From positions 1 through 41,189 of the IMG/VR virus record IMGVR_UViG_3300042522_000515: 41,189 nt of DNA; one strand, 5' to 3'. Source of the stretch: a virus. The translations under genes and the position numbers were made by a program. Positions within the stretch are counted from its first letter, which is position 1. Each line of letters begins with the position of its first letter. Of the stretch, positions 30,501 through 36,845 are shown piece by piece. The notes under the pieces are model-generated. The model was not told the DNA's origin. It saw only the letters and a list, made by a program, of their open reading frames with translations, and made no database searches.

Positions 30501-31028
30501 AATGGTTCAGTCACTGAAATTAATGTTTTAAATTCTGGTTCTCAATATTTGAATTCTGGAGTAACAGTTACAATTGCAGGACCAGCAGGTGCAGGAACAA
30601 CAGCAACTGCTTCTGTTTCTAATTATCAACCAATTTATTATAAGGTTTCTTCTGCGACTTTACCTTCTTCTGGTATTTCTACGGTCTCATTTTTACAGAC
30701 ACTAAATAATACAGTTAGTGCTGGAACAACTGTATATTTTGCAAGGGGAAGTTTACAACTCGCATCCACAATTTCATTCGAATACGTTGGTGCTGGTACA
30801 AACATTTTTACAGCAAAACCTGCTCTTGGTGGTGTTGTAATCCCTGAAAATAAAGTAGTTCAAATTGACGGTGGAACTGTAACTTATACGAGTACAGACC
30901 AATCAGGTAATTTTAATATTGGTGATGGTGTTGTGATTAACCAATCAACAGGTCAAATATCAGGTAGAGATTTTACAAAAGCACTATTCACTACTATGAC
31001 ACCATTTATTCTTGCACTATCAGATTAA
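27585..31028 (+). CDS. Tail fibre / adhesin with repeats and beta-helix, 1147 aa
   Basis: N-terminus MTDRFPLIANPTSKQIEELA, then residues 50-380 with repeated fibre units of the form (L)NDAANI(T/L)(T/S)G(T/F)I(S/D)xxR(L)SGTYDI and 'TATTATN' linkers. Residues 470-860 look like a pectate-lyase-type right-handed beta-helix (KTIYVAFEGSDTNTG, AKRTIKAAAALALPGDTIKV FPGTYVENNP). Residues 936-1013 hold 'GGSGYTGQPTVTISDP' modules, followed by a C-terminal beta cap. A host-binding fibre or spike is likely. Part of its DNA (28606-28655) is 47/50 identical to 33701-33750 in a neighbouring fibre gene. Confidence 0.85.
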   Translation: MTDRFPLIANPTSKQIEELASGDNLNLQGSGIVGATTITASKFVGTLQGNATSADTLNDAANITTGTISSSRLSGYYGIDVNSANILTNAANITSGFISSDRLNGNTYDINIEGRANRATYLNDAANILSGTIDPSRLSGTYDINVSSAATSYNLAPGLYAVDITGNAATATTAINLSGGNVTGTSLNITGFSTLGVTSVTNLTVTNTATIGYSTITFSSIGIATIGFLNATNTNVSGISTVGFLTASSISTPNANVGILTANTLSGINTASITNLTVDYLRALQLTTLDEINTGIASIGIATIGFSSITNAYIGIATINQINISTGILTATTFSGNLTGTATTATNLADAANITTGIIDPARLSGTYNISITGDSQASTATTATNVIGGIASVTNLRATGITTLGTANVSQLNSVGIATASFFSGSGIDLVGIVTQLTVGTGLTLTSSQAVGKGTVQVGIKTSIGKTIYVAFEGSDTNTGLVESDAKRTIKAAAALALPGDTIKVFPGTYVENNPITLAANVSVQGTELRNCIVTPQSSGLDLFYVNNGCHITNLSFNGAPATNNASVVSFVPLSGVASDRFFDAARLIRLNLDFIADETVGYLTSTDYKNPVFNTGISTIKQGVKSALKAVSHDITRGGNSKCVGAGKSYYTAEGALQNIVGFKTETIDALNYAAGIARSCINNVSFAKTSGGNYQTYYTQVKDLSMQPDGAYGNESLSGCANVVSAIYSCVGVVTTIINQGLSVLGVGINTTYPGNSGLGTSVENDPSFSPGVGNIDKGPYIRNCTNFIANSIGLKVDGFAAEPGDQTDIGVTGSMSVDSYTQYNQGGIGVSITNGGYAQLVSIFTICDDIAIYTASGGQCDITNSNSSFGNYGLYSVGVGDNTTKSIYRYTGTATTEAAARSNVITISGVGTNRPYDGQSCYFGTLYYNINTIQVDNGGSGYTGQPTVTISDPTGPNGVAAQASATVVNGSVTEINVLNSGSQYLNSGVTVTIAGPAGAGTTATASVSNYQPIYYKVSSATLPSSGISTVSFLQTLNNTVSAGTTVYFARGSLQLASTISFEYVGAGTNIFTAKPALGGVVIPENKVVQIDGGTVTYTSTDQSGNFNIGDGVVINQSTGQISGRDFTKALFTTMTPFILALSD

Positions 31029-31043
31029 GGAGGAGTATTAGAA

Positions 31044-31406
31044 ATGGCAATTGCGGCAGCAGCAGTAAATAATTTTAAAACATATACCAAAGTTGTTGGG
31101 TTGACAACTGATATTGTTTACACAGCACCCGCAGGATATGTTGGAGTATTTTTATTAGCTCAATGTGCTAATATTAGTACTAGCACTCAATCAATTAGTT
31201 GGTATCATAATCGTGTAAGTTCTGGTTCAACTGTAACCACAGAAATAGTAAAAGATTTTTACATTCCAGCAAACGATACAGTAAATCTATTACCTGGTAA
31301 ATTGGTATTGGAAACTGGTGATTTTATTACAATCAGTGGAAGTGCAAGTACGACCCCAGCAAAACTTAAGTTTATTACAAGTGTTCTTGAAACCTCAAAT
31401 CAATAA
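31044..31406 (+). CDS. Small beta-rich virion protein, 120 aa
   Basis: Preceded by a strong AAGGAGGAG (31028-31036) just after the previous stop. The sequence MAIAAAAVNNFKTYTKVVGL continues as alternating strands (DIVYTAPAGYVGVFLLAQCA, YIPANDTVNLLPGKLVLETG) ending in TPAKLKFITSVLE. This looks like a single jelly-roll or beta-sandwich domain. The location between two fibre genes suggests a fibre-associated or decoration protein. No catalytic residues. Confidence 0.72.
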   Translation: MAIAAAAVNNFKTYTKVVGLTTDIVYTAPAGYVGVFLLAQCANISTSTQSISWYHNRVSSGSTVTTEIVKDFYIPANDTVNLLPGKLVLETGDFITISGSASTTPAKLKFITSVLETSNQ

Positions 31407-31413
31407 TAGATAA

Positions 31414-33096
31414 ATGGCAACTCCAGGATTTCTCAGCAAGAGAGTTAAAAAGAAATCACAAACTGGTCTTACAACAGACCGTTATGAATTTTTGGGTTTA
31501 GACCAAGCAGAACCAGATTTGGGAGACCCATTAGTTGGTATTTCTTCTATTGGTGCAAATCCTGCTCCAATTGCTGGAACTCAATATGTTTTAATTTCTA
31601 ATAGTGAAAATACTGGGAAAAGATATTGGGTTGCTTCTTCTCAATTGTCTGGTGGTGGATTAATTCCTGGTTCTTTTACAGTATTTAATAACAGTATTCA
31701 GGTTGGTGCCGCAAATAGTTTTAATAAGTTTAATTTTGTTGGTACTGGGGTAACAGTAGATTTTGTTGGTGCAGCAGTAACGCAACAAACTGGTATTGCA
31801 ACAGTTAGAATTACCGTAACGGATTTAGTTGGACCAGGAAATGTAAATTCAATATCATATAAGGCAAGTAATGGACTATTAGCAGGGGCATCTGACTTTG
31901 TATATTTGAGTGGAAATATTGGTATAGGTTCCACACAACCAACAGTGCCACTAGATGTAGTAGGTAATGCAAGATTTACTGGTATTATAACTGCCTCTAG
32001 TTTTACTGGTAATCTTACTGGTACAGCAACTACAGCAACCACTGCAAATAACGTAAGTTCTACTATTAATATCAATACTTCTGGTATTATAACTGCCTCT
32101 AGTTTTACTGGTAATCTTGCTGGTACAGCAACCACTGCAACTACTGCTCTTGGTTTCTCTACAACTGCTAGTATCAATACTTCAGGTATTATAACTGCCT
32201 CTAGTTTTACTGGTAATCTTACTGGTACAGCAACTACTGCCAATAACGTAAGTTCTACAATCAATATTAATACTTCAGGTATTATAACTGCCTCCACATT
32301 TTATGGAAATTTAGTAGGTAATATTTCAACAACAGGTCAATCATTTAATACTATATCTGTCATAGGACTTTCTACATTTGCAAATGGTCCAATACTAGTA
32401 GGGAGAGCAACTACAACAGGAACTGCAACACAAGCACTTCAAGTGGAGAGTGGTGGATACTTCAATGGTTCTGTTGGCATTGGAACTACAAATCCGTCAT
32501 CAAAACTTCACGTTGTTGGTGATGGTAACTTTACTGGTACTGTTACTGCTACTTCATTTTCTGGTTCTGGTTCCAATCTAACTGATTTGTTATCCAATAC
32601 AGTATCAACTTCTTCTACAACTGCTCCTCAATATATTGGGTTTGTAAGTGCCACTAGTGGCACTATAACATCTAATTTAGTAAGTAGCACATTAACCTAT
32701 ATTCCATCAAGTGGAAGTTTGGGTATTGGAACCACAAATCCAAGAACACCACTTCAAGTTGAGACTTATGGAGTAAAAACTGGAGTTGGAACATTTGATG
32801 CGTCTGTTGGGGTTTCCACAACAATAGATAGTTTTTCTGTCTCTTCTACTGACTTTAAGGTTGCTGAATATACAGTTCATATTGGTTTTGGTTCTTATAT
32901 TCAGGCACAGAAGGTTCTCGTAACACAAGACCAATCTACTGCATATTCTTCTGAGTATGCAGTAGTTTATAATAATTCATTGATTGTTTCTATTGGAGCA
33001 ACAATTAGTGGAGGAAATTGCATTCTTCAAGCAACTCCACAAACTGATATTAGTGGATTGACGACTTATAGATTTGCAAGAAATACCTTACTCTAA
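31414..33096 (+). CDS. Repeat-rich tail fibre protein, 560 aa
   Basis: The N-terminal half (MATPGFLSKRVKKKSQTGLT) is a beta domain with 'GTGVTVDFVGAAVT'. A 'GNIGIGSTQPTVPLDVVGNA' unit opens a series of GIITASSFTGNLTGTATT / NNVSSTININTS repeats (residues 185-295, DNA 31981-32290). A second GIGTTNPSSKLHVVGDG unit follows, then a C-terminal beta domain ending TTYRFARNTLL. These 'GIGTTNP' units are typical of trimeric fibres. No S74 chaperone is present here; the neighbouring 1003-aa gene has one. Repeats are nearly identical at DNA level with those of the next gene. Confidence 0.82.
   Translation: MATPGFLSKRVKKKSQTGLTTDRYEFLGLDQAEPDLGDPLVGISSIGANPAPIAGTQYVLISNSENTGKRYWVASSQLSGGGLIPGSFTVFNNSIQVGAANSFNKFNFVGTGVTVDFVGAAVTQQTGIATVRITVTDLVGPGNVNSISYKASNGLLAGASDFVYLSGNIGIGSTQPTVPLDVVGNARFTGIITASSFTGNLTGTATTATTANNVSSTININTSGIITASSFTGNLAGTATTATTALGFSTTASINTSGIITASSFTGNLTGTATTANNVSSTININTSGIITASTFYGNLVGNISTTGQSFNTISVIGLSTFANGPILVGRATTTGTATQALQVESGGYFNGSVGIGTTNPSSKLHVVGDGNFTGTVTATSFSGSGSNLTDLLSNTVSTSSTTAPQYIGFVSATSGTITSNLVSSTLTYIPSSGSLGIGTTNPRTPLQVETYGVKTGVGTFDASVGVSTTIDSFSVSSTDFKVAEYTVHIGFGSYIQAQKVLVTQDQSTAYSSEYAVVYNNSLIVSIGATISGGNCILQATPQTDISGLTTYRFARNTLL
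31981..32290 (+). repeat. Tandem fibre repeats (GGTATTATAACTGC units) in the 560-aa gene
   Basis: Units beginning GGTATTATAACTGCCTC start at 31981, 32083, 32185 and 32278. Most continue with TAGTTTTACTGGTAATCTT and AATAACGTAAGTTCTAC blocks (32047, 32242). Spacing is 102, 102 and 93 bp, all multiples of three. The third-codon bases are conserved too, which points to recent duplication or gene conversion. Confidence 0.85.
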
Positions 33097-33141
33097 TACT
33101 GAAACTTATATTATGTTTTTCGGTATGCTTAGTTCTCAATT

Positions 33142-33149
33142 CATAAATA
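33142..33149 (+). promoter_or_regulatory. Late-promoter-like box CATAAATA
   Basis: CATAAATA lies 13 nt before ATG 33163 in the short gap between two fibre genes, one base from the TATAAATA consensus. Confidence 0.45.
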
Positions 33150-33162
33150 ACTAAAAAGACCG

Positions 33163-36100
33163 ATGGCAGATAAAAACTTTGGAGTAAAGGGGATAAACTT
33201 TGTTGGTGACCCTGGTACGCCAACAATTTCTATAGCATCCTCTACCATCACTTATGCGGGAAATTTAAACCTTAACGCACCTACTGTTGCTATCAGTACA
33301 GATGTTTCAATCGGTGGAAAAGTTGTATCAAATTTAGTTGTATCGGATACTTATTCAGTTGGTATAGGAACCACAGTTCTGACTGAAAAATTAAATGTAA
33401 GTGGAAATGCAAATATTTCGGGTGTTGTAAGTGCTACTGGTTTTGTTGGTTCTGGTGTTAGTTTAACTGGATTATTAACAAACCAATCATCTGCAATTGA
33501 TACTGGTGAATATCAGTATCTTTTAGTTACTCCTCAAACTTCTGGAACTATTTCCAGTGTTTCTTCATCATATGATTATATTGCTTTCAATCCTGCTGCA
33601 AAATATCTAGGAATTGGAACAAATACACCAATAGCAGGATTGGATGTAAGTGGTACTGGTAGATTTATAGGTACTGTTACTGCTCCAACTTTTCAAGGAA
33701 CTGCTACAACTGCTACAAACCTTGCAGATGCGGCAAATATAACTACTGGTATTGTTAGTACTGCTAGATTATCTGGAACTTATGATATTAGTATCTCTGG
33801 AAATGTTGCAACAGCAACCACTGCTTCTGGTTTAACGACAACTGCTAGTGTAAACACAACTGGTATTATAACTGCTTCTAGTTTTGTAGGAAATCTTACT
33901 GGAACAGCAACCACTGCAAATAACGTAAGTTCTACAATCAATATTAATACTTCAGGTATTATAACTGCCTCTAGTTTTACTGGTAATCTTACTGGTGTGG
34001 CATCATCTGCAATACAATTACAAACCACAAGATATTTTAGTGTCAGTGGTGATGTTTCTACTGGTTCTTCGGTTGCATTTGATGGAACTCAGAATGTTGG
34101 ATTGGCAGTAACTTTAGCACTTTCTGGTGTTACTTCTGCAACTTATGGTTCAAGTACTTCTATTCCATCTATTTCAGTTAATGATAAAGGAATTATTACT
34201 GGGGTAACAACTAGTGGAATTACTGTTGGAAATGGAACATTAGACCTCAAAACATCTGGAACAGGATTATCTGGTATTGCGACCTTTACTGCAAATCAAG
34301 CAACTGGAACTGCAGTTACGTTTACAGTAACATCTGATGCAACAAGTGCCAACACAGCAGGAGCAATTGTTGCTCGTGATGCAAGTGGAAACTTTAGAGC
34401 AGGAATTATTACTGCTACTACTTTCTCTGGAACAGCAACCACTGCAAATAACGTAAGTTCTACAATCAATATTAATACTTCGGGTATTATAACTGCTACT
34501 ACTTTTTCTACTGGTATTTCAACTCAAAATATTGGATTTACTACAGGCATTATTAGTGGTCCAAATACAATTTTTATCAATCCTTATCAAATTGGTGTAT
34601 CCACAGGAACTGTAAGAATTCTCGGAAATCTTACAGTTGATGGCACCACAGTCACAACCACACAAGCAACCATACAATCAAGTGCTACAACGATTGGAGT
34701 TGCAGTTTCAGAAACAAGTAATATTGTTCTTGATGGTGCTGGAATTACGATTGGTTCGACATCGATTCAAAAAACTTTACTATGGAATTATGGTTCAAGT
34801 TCATTAAAATCAAGTGAAAACTTAAATGTTGCTTTAGGAAAAGTTTATCAAATTAATGATAACCCAATTTTAAGTTCAACTGAACTTGCATCTAGTGTTG
34901 TTAATGCTCCTGGCATAACAACTGTTGGAACATTAAAACAATTAGTTGTTTCGGGCAATACATCAACAGATGCAGTCAAAATCACTCAAATTGGTTCTGG
35001 AAATGCTCTGGTAGTTGAAGATGAAACTAGTCCAGATGGAACTGCTTTTATTGTGAGTGCTAATGGTTCTATTGGTATTGGAACCACAATTCCATCATAT
35101 AAACTTACAATTACCAATAATGCTCTTCCAACTAGTGGTCTAACACATGCGATTGCTGATTTTACTGGCAGTGTAGATGGTTATACTCAACTTAATATAA
35201 GAAACTCTCTTGCTGCCGCAAATGCTTCTTCTGATTTGATTGCTACGGCAGATACTGGGTCCGATACAACAAACTTTATCGACTTAGGTATTAATAATAG
35301 TACTTTCTCTTCTGGTTCTTGGACGGTCAATGGAGCATTAGATGGATACTTATATGCTTCTGATGGTAGTTTATCGATTGGTATTGCCACTAGTGATACA
35401 GCAAAATATATTTCATTCTTTGCTGGTGGATTACTGGCAGAAAACGAACAAGTAAGAATCAATCAAAGTGGTGTTGGGATAGGAACCACAAATCCAACAG
35501 CATCTCTTGAAGTTTTTGGTGATTCAAGAGTTTCAGGTATTATAACTGCTTCTAGTTTTGTAGGAAGTCTTACTGGAACAGCAACCACTGCAAATAACGT
35601 AAGTTCTACTATTAATATTAATACTTCAGGTATTATAACTGCTACTACTTTTGTAGGAAATCTTACTGGAACAGCAACTACTGCAACTACTGCAACTACT
35701 GCAACTACTGCCAATAACGTAAGTTCTACTATTAATATTAATACTTCTGGTATTATAACTGCTTCTAGTTTTACTGGAAACTTAACAGGTACAGCAACTA
35801 CAGCAACTACTGCTAATAATGTAAGTTCTACTATTAATATTAATACTTCTGGTATTATAACTGCTACTGATTTTAATTCAACCTCAGATATTAACTTAAA
35901 AACCAATATTCATCAAATTGAAGATTCACTTTCAAAAGTGATTCAAATTCGTGGTGTAACCTTTGATTGGAAAGAAACCAATCGGTCCTCTGCTGGTGTT
36001 ATCGCACAAGAAGTTGAAAAAGTATTACCACAACTTGTAAATGGTGAAGATATCAAAACAGTCAATTATAATGGTGTGATTGGTGCTTTAGTTGAGGCAG

Positions 36101-36174
36101 TTAAGGAACTGAAAGCAGAAAATGATATTTTAAAAGAAAGATTGGACGAAGTTTATAAAAAAGTTTTTGGTTGA
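33163..36174 (+). CDS. Tail fibre with S74 intramolecular chaperone, 1003 aa
   Basis: Starts MADKNFGVKGINFVGDPGTP, then many fibre repeats: 'GIGTT' units, GIITASSFxGNLTGTATT, NNVSSTININTS, and DAANITTGIVSTARLSGTYD. The last 96 residues are a Peptidase_S74 chaperone: S908-D-I-N-L-K913 contains the Ser/Lys dyad used for self-cleavage, followed by IRGVTFDWKETNRSSAGVIA QEVEKVLPQLV and a C-terminal heptad helix (LVEAVKELKAENDILKERLD). S74 domains trimerise and fold the fibre, then release themselves. It has its own late-like box and is followed by a terminator, so it can be expressed alone. Confidence 0.9.
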   Translation: MADKNFGVKGINFVGDPGTPTISIASSTITYAGNLNLNAPTVAISTDVSIGGKVVSNLVVSDTYSVGIGTTVLTEKLNVSGNANISGVVSATGFVGSGVSLTGLLTNQSSAIDTGEYQYLLVTPQTSGTISSVSSSYDYIAFNPAAKYLGIGTNTPIAGLDVSGTGRFIGTVTAPTFQGTATTATNLADAANITTGIVSTARLSGTYDISISGNVATATTASGLTTTASVNTTGIITASSFVGNLTGTATTANNVSSTININTSGIITASSFTGNLTGVASSAIQLQTTRYFSVSGDVSTGSSVAFDGTQNVGLAVTLALSGVTSATYGSSTSIPSISVNDKGIITGVTTSGITVGNGTLDLKTSGTGLSGIATFTANQATGTAVTFTVTSDATSANTAGAIVARDASGNFRAGIITATTFSGTATTANNVSSTININTSGIITATTFSTGISTQNIGFTTGIISGPNTIFINPYQIGVSTGTVRILGNLTVDGTTVTTTQATIQSSATTIGVAVSETSNIVLDGAGITIGSTSIQKTLLWNYGSSSLKSSENLNVALGKVYQINDNPILSSTELASSVVNAPGITTVGTLKQLVVSGNTSTDAVKITQIGSGNALVVEDETSPDGTAFIVSANGSIGIGTTIPSYKLTITNNALPTSGLTHAIADFTGSVDGYTQLNIRNSLAAANASSDLIATADTGSDTTNFIDLGINNSTFSSGSWTVNGALDGYLYASDGSLSIGIATSDTAKYISFFAGGLLAENEQVRINQSGVGIGTTNPTASLEVFGDSRVSGIITASSFVGSLTGTATTANNVSSTININTSGIITATTFVGNLTGTATTATTATTATTANNVSSTININTSGIITASSFTGNLTGTATTATTANNVSSTININTSGIITATDFNSTSDINLKTNIHQIEDSLSKVIQIRGVTFDWKETNRSSAGVIAQEVEKVLPQLVNGEDIKTVNYNGVIGALVEAVKELKAENDILKERLDEVYKKVFG
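33862..35875 (+). repeat. Dispersed and tandem fibre repeats in the 1003-aa gene
   Basis: Blocks containing AATAACGTAAGTTCTAC occur at 33919, 34447, 35592 and 35712, with a variant near 35817, each followed by an (ATTAATATTAATACTTC) and GGTATTATAACTGC stretch. They match the repeats of the upstream gene almost base for base. Within them GCAACTACT is repeated four times in tandem at 35674-35709, encoding (Ala-Thr-Thr)4. Confidence 0.85.
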
Positions 36175-36194
36175 GACACTTCTCAAAGTGGCAC

Positions 36195-36220
36195 AGACTC
36201 CCACATAAGGGGGTCTTTTT
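36195..36220 (+). terminator. Rho-independent terminator after the S74 fibre gene
   Basis: AGACTCCC (36195-36202) pairs with GGGGGTCT (36209-36216), 8 bp with one G-T pair, loop ACATAA, then TTTTT to 36220. Confidence 0.88.
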
Positions 36221-36221
36221 G

Positions 36222-36230
36222 TGCTAGAAT
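36222..36230 (+). promoter_or_regulatory. Extended -10 promoter element TGCTAGAAT
   Basis: TGC-TAGAAT immediately follows the terminator T run and lies 26 nt before ATG 36257. No good -35 is present, but extended -10 promoters can work without one. It matches the TGC-TAxxxT elements at 5287 and 9268. Confidence 0.4.
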
Positions 36231-36256
36231 ACTAGAGCAGTCAAAGAGTTTTGTTT

Positions 36257-36439
36257 ATGATGATTTCCCGAGACACCCTTTCCGACCTCCGTGAGATGCA
36301 AGAAGATATGGCAGAACATTTTACAGATGAGAATTTTCCAATTAGTGGAGAAACATATTGGACGTGTGTAGAGTGTCTTGCAACGGCAAAACTTGCTGAA
36401 CTTCGTGGTGAACTGAATGAGTTAAATACAAGTATGTAA
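36257..36439 (+). CDS. Hypothetical 60-aa acidic protein
   Basis: I start at the first ATG (36257; MMISRDTLSDLREMQEDMAE). The protein is helical and acidic with a CVEC pair in its middle (YWTCVECLATAKLAELRGEL). It lies on its own transcription unit between the fibre genes, behind an extended -10 element, and so may be expressed early unlike its neighbours. No family recognised. Confidence 0.6.
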   Translation: MMISRDTLSDLREMQEDMAEHFTDENFPISGETYWTCVECLATAKLAELRGELNELNTSM

Positions 36440-36449
36440 GATTAATAAA

Positions 36450-36722
36450 ATGAAATACAAAATCACATATGCCTACTGCTGGTACAATGAAGGTAGTATG
36501 ATTGTGAAAATGTATTTTATCAACGAAGTTCCTTTTACGTTTGATGAACTCCCCCATTATGCGTATGAAGACTCAGAGTTAATAAAACAGGCAGATTTGC
36601 AAAGAAGATTTGAACCAGAAGATTTGTATCGTTCTTCTTTTTATCTTATAGATGAAGAAGCACACCCTTGTTTGTTCGATGTAGAACTAGAAAATCCACA
36701 AGATATGCCTTGTGATGAATAG
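36450..36722 (+). CDS. Hypothetical 90-aa acidic protein
   Basis: MKYKITYAYCWYNEGSMIVK is beta-like, then FTFDELPHYAYEDSELIKQA and FEPEDLYRSSFYLIDEEAHP, ending in acidic ENPQDMPCDE. Ten bases after the previous stop, thus probably the same transcript. No recognised domain. Its composition (Trp/Tyr plus acidic) resembles other small early cyanophage proteins, but function cannot be stated. Confidence 0.62.
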   Translation: MKYKITYAYCWYNEGSMIVKMYFINEVPFTFDELPHYAYEDSELIKQADLQRRFEPEDLYRSSFYLIDEEAHPCLFDVELENPQDMPCDE

Positions 36723-36751
36723 TTGCAAAAAATAAAAAAATATGTTAGGAT
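36723..36751 (+). promoter_or_regulatory. Sigma70-type promoter TTGCAA-N17-TAGGAT
   Basis: TTGCAA (36723-36728) and TAGGAT (36746-36751) with a 17-nt spacer ending in TGT (extended -10). A transcript starting near 36758 would meet the terminator at 36780-36804 after about 45 nt, with no ORF between. Confidence 0.45.
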
Positions 36752-36779
36752 TTACTTTCCGTGTGAAGGAAGTCTTTAA

Positions 36780-36804
36780 AACCTCTCCTTTGGGGAGGTT
36801 TTTT
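36780..36804 (+). terminator. Rho-independent terminator
   Basis: AACCTCTCC (36780-36788) pairs with GGGGAGGTT (36792-36800) as a 9-bp stem (one G-T pair) with a TTT loop, then T to 36804. It ends the 36257-36722 transcript and isolates the giant structural gene. Confidence 0.9.
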
Positions 36805-36809
36805 AACGT

Positions 36810-36817
36810 CTAAATAT
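36810..36817 (+). promoter_or_regulatory. Late-promoter-like box CTAAATAT of the giant structural gene
   Basis: CTAAATAT lies 28 nt before ATG 36846, directly behind a strong terminator, so a promoter is needed here; this is the best candidate. Confidence 0.5.
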
Positions 36818-36845
36818 AACTAGAAAAGATTATAGTGCGAGTAAG

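Noticed and set aside
31698-32297. Long minus-strand ORF (199 aa) with repeated VVAVPVRLPVKLEAVIIPEVLIL-type blocks
   Set aside because: It is the antisense shadow of the fibre repeats; the repetition comes from the plus-strand GIITASSFTGNL units. The same applies to 33780-34028 and 35463-35906 on the minus strand.
31981-35875. Regularly spaced repeats as a CRISPR array
   Set aside because: Repeats are in frame within fibre genes, of variable spacing in multiples of three, and encode protein repeats; no cas genes are present.
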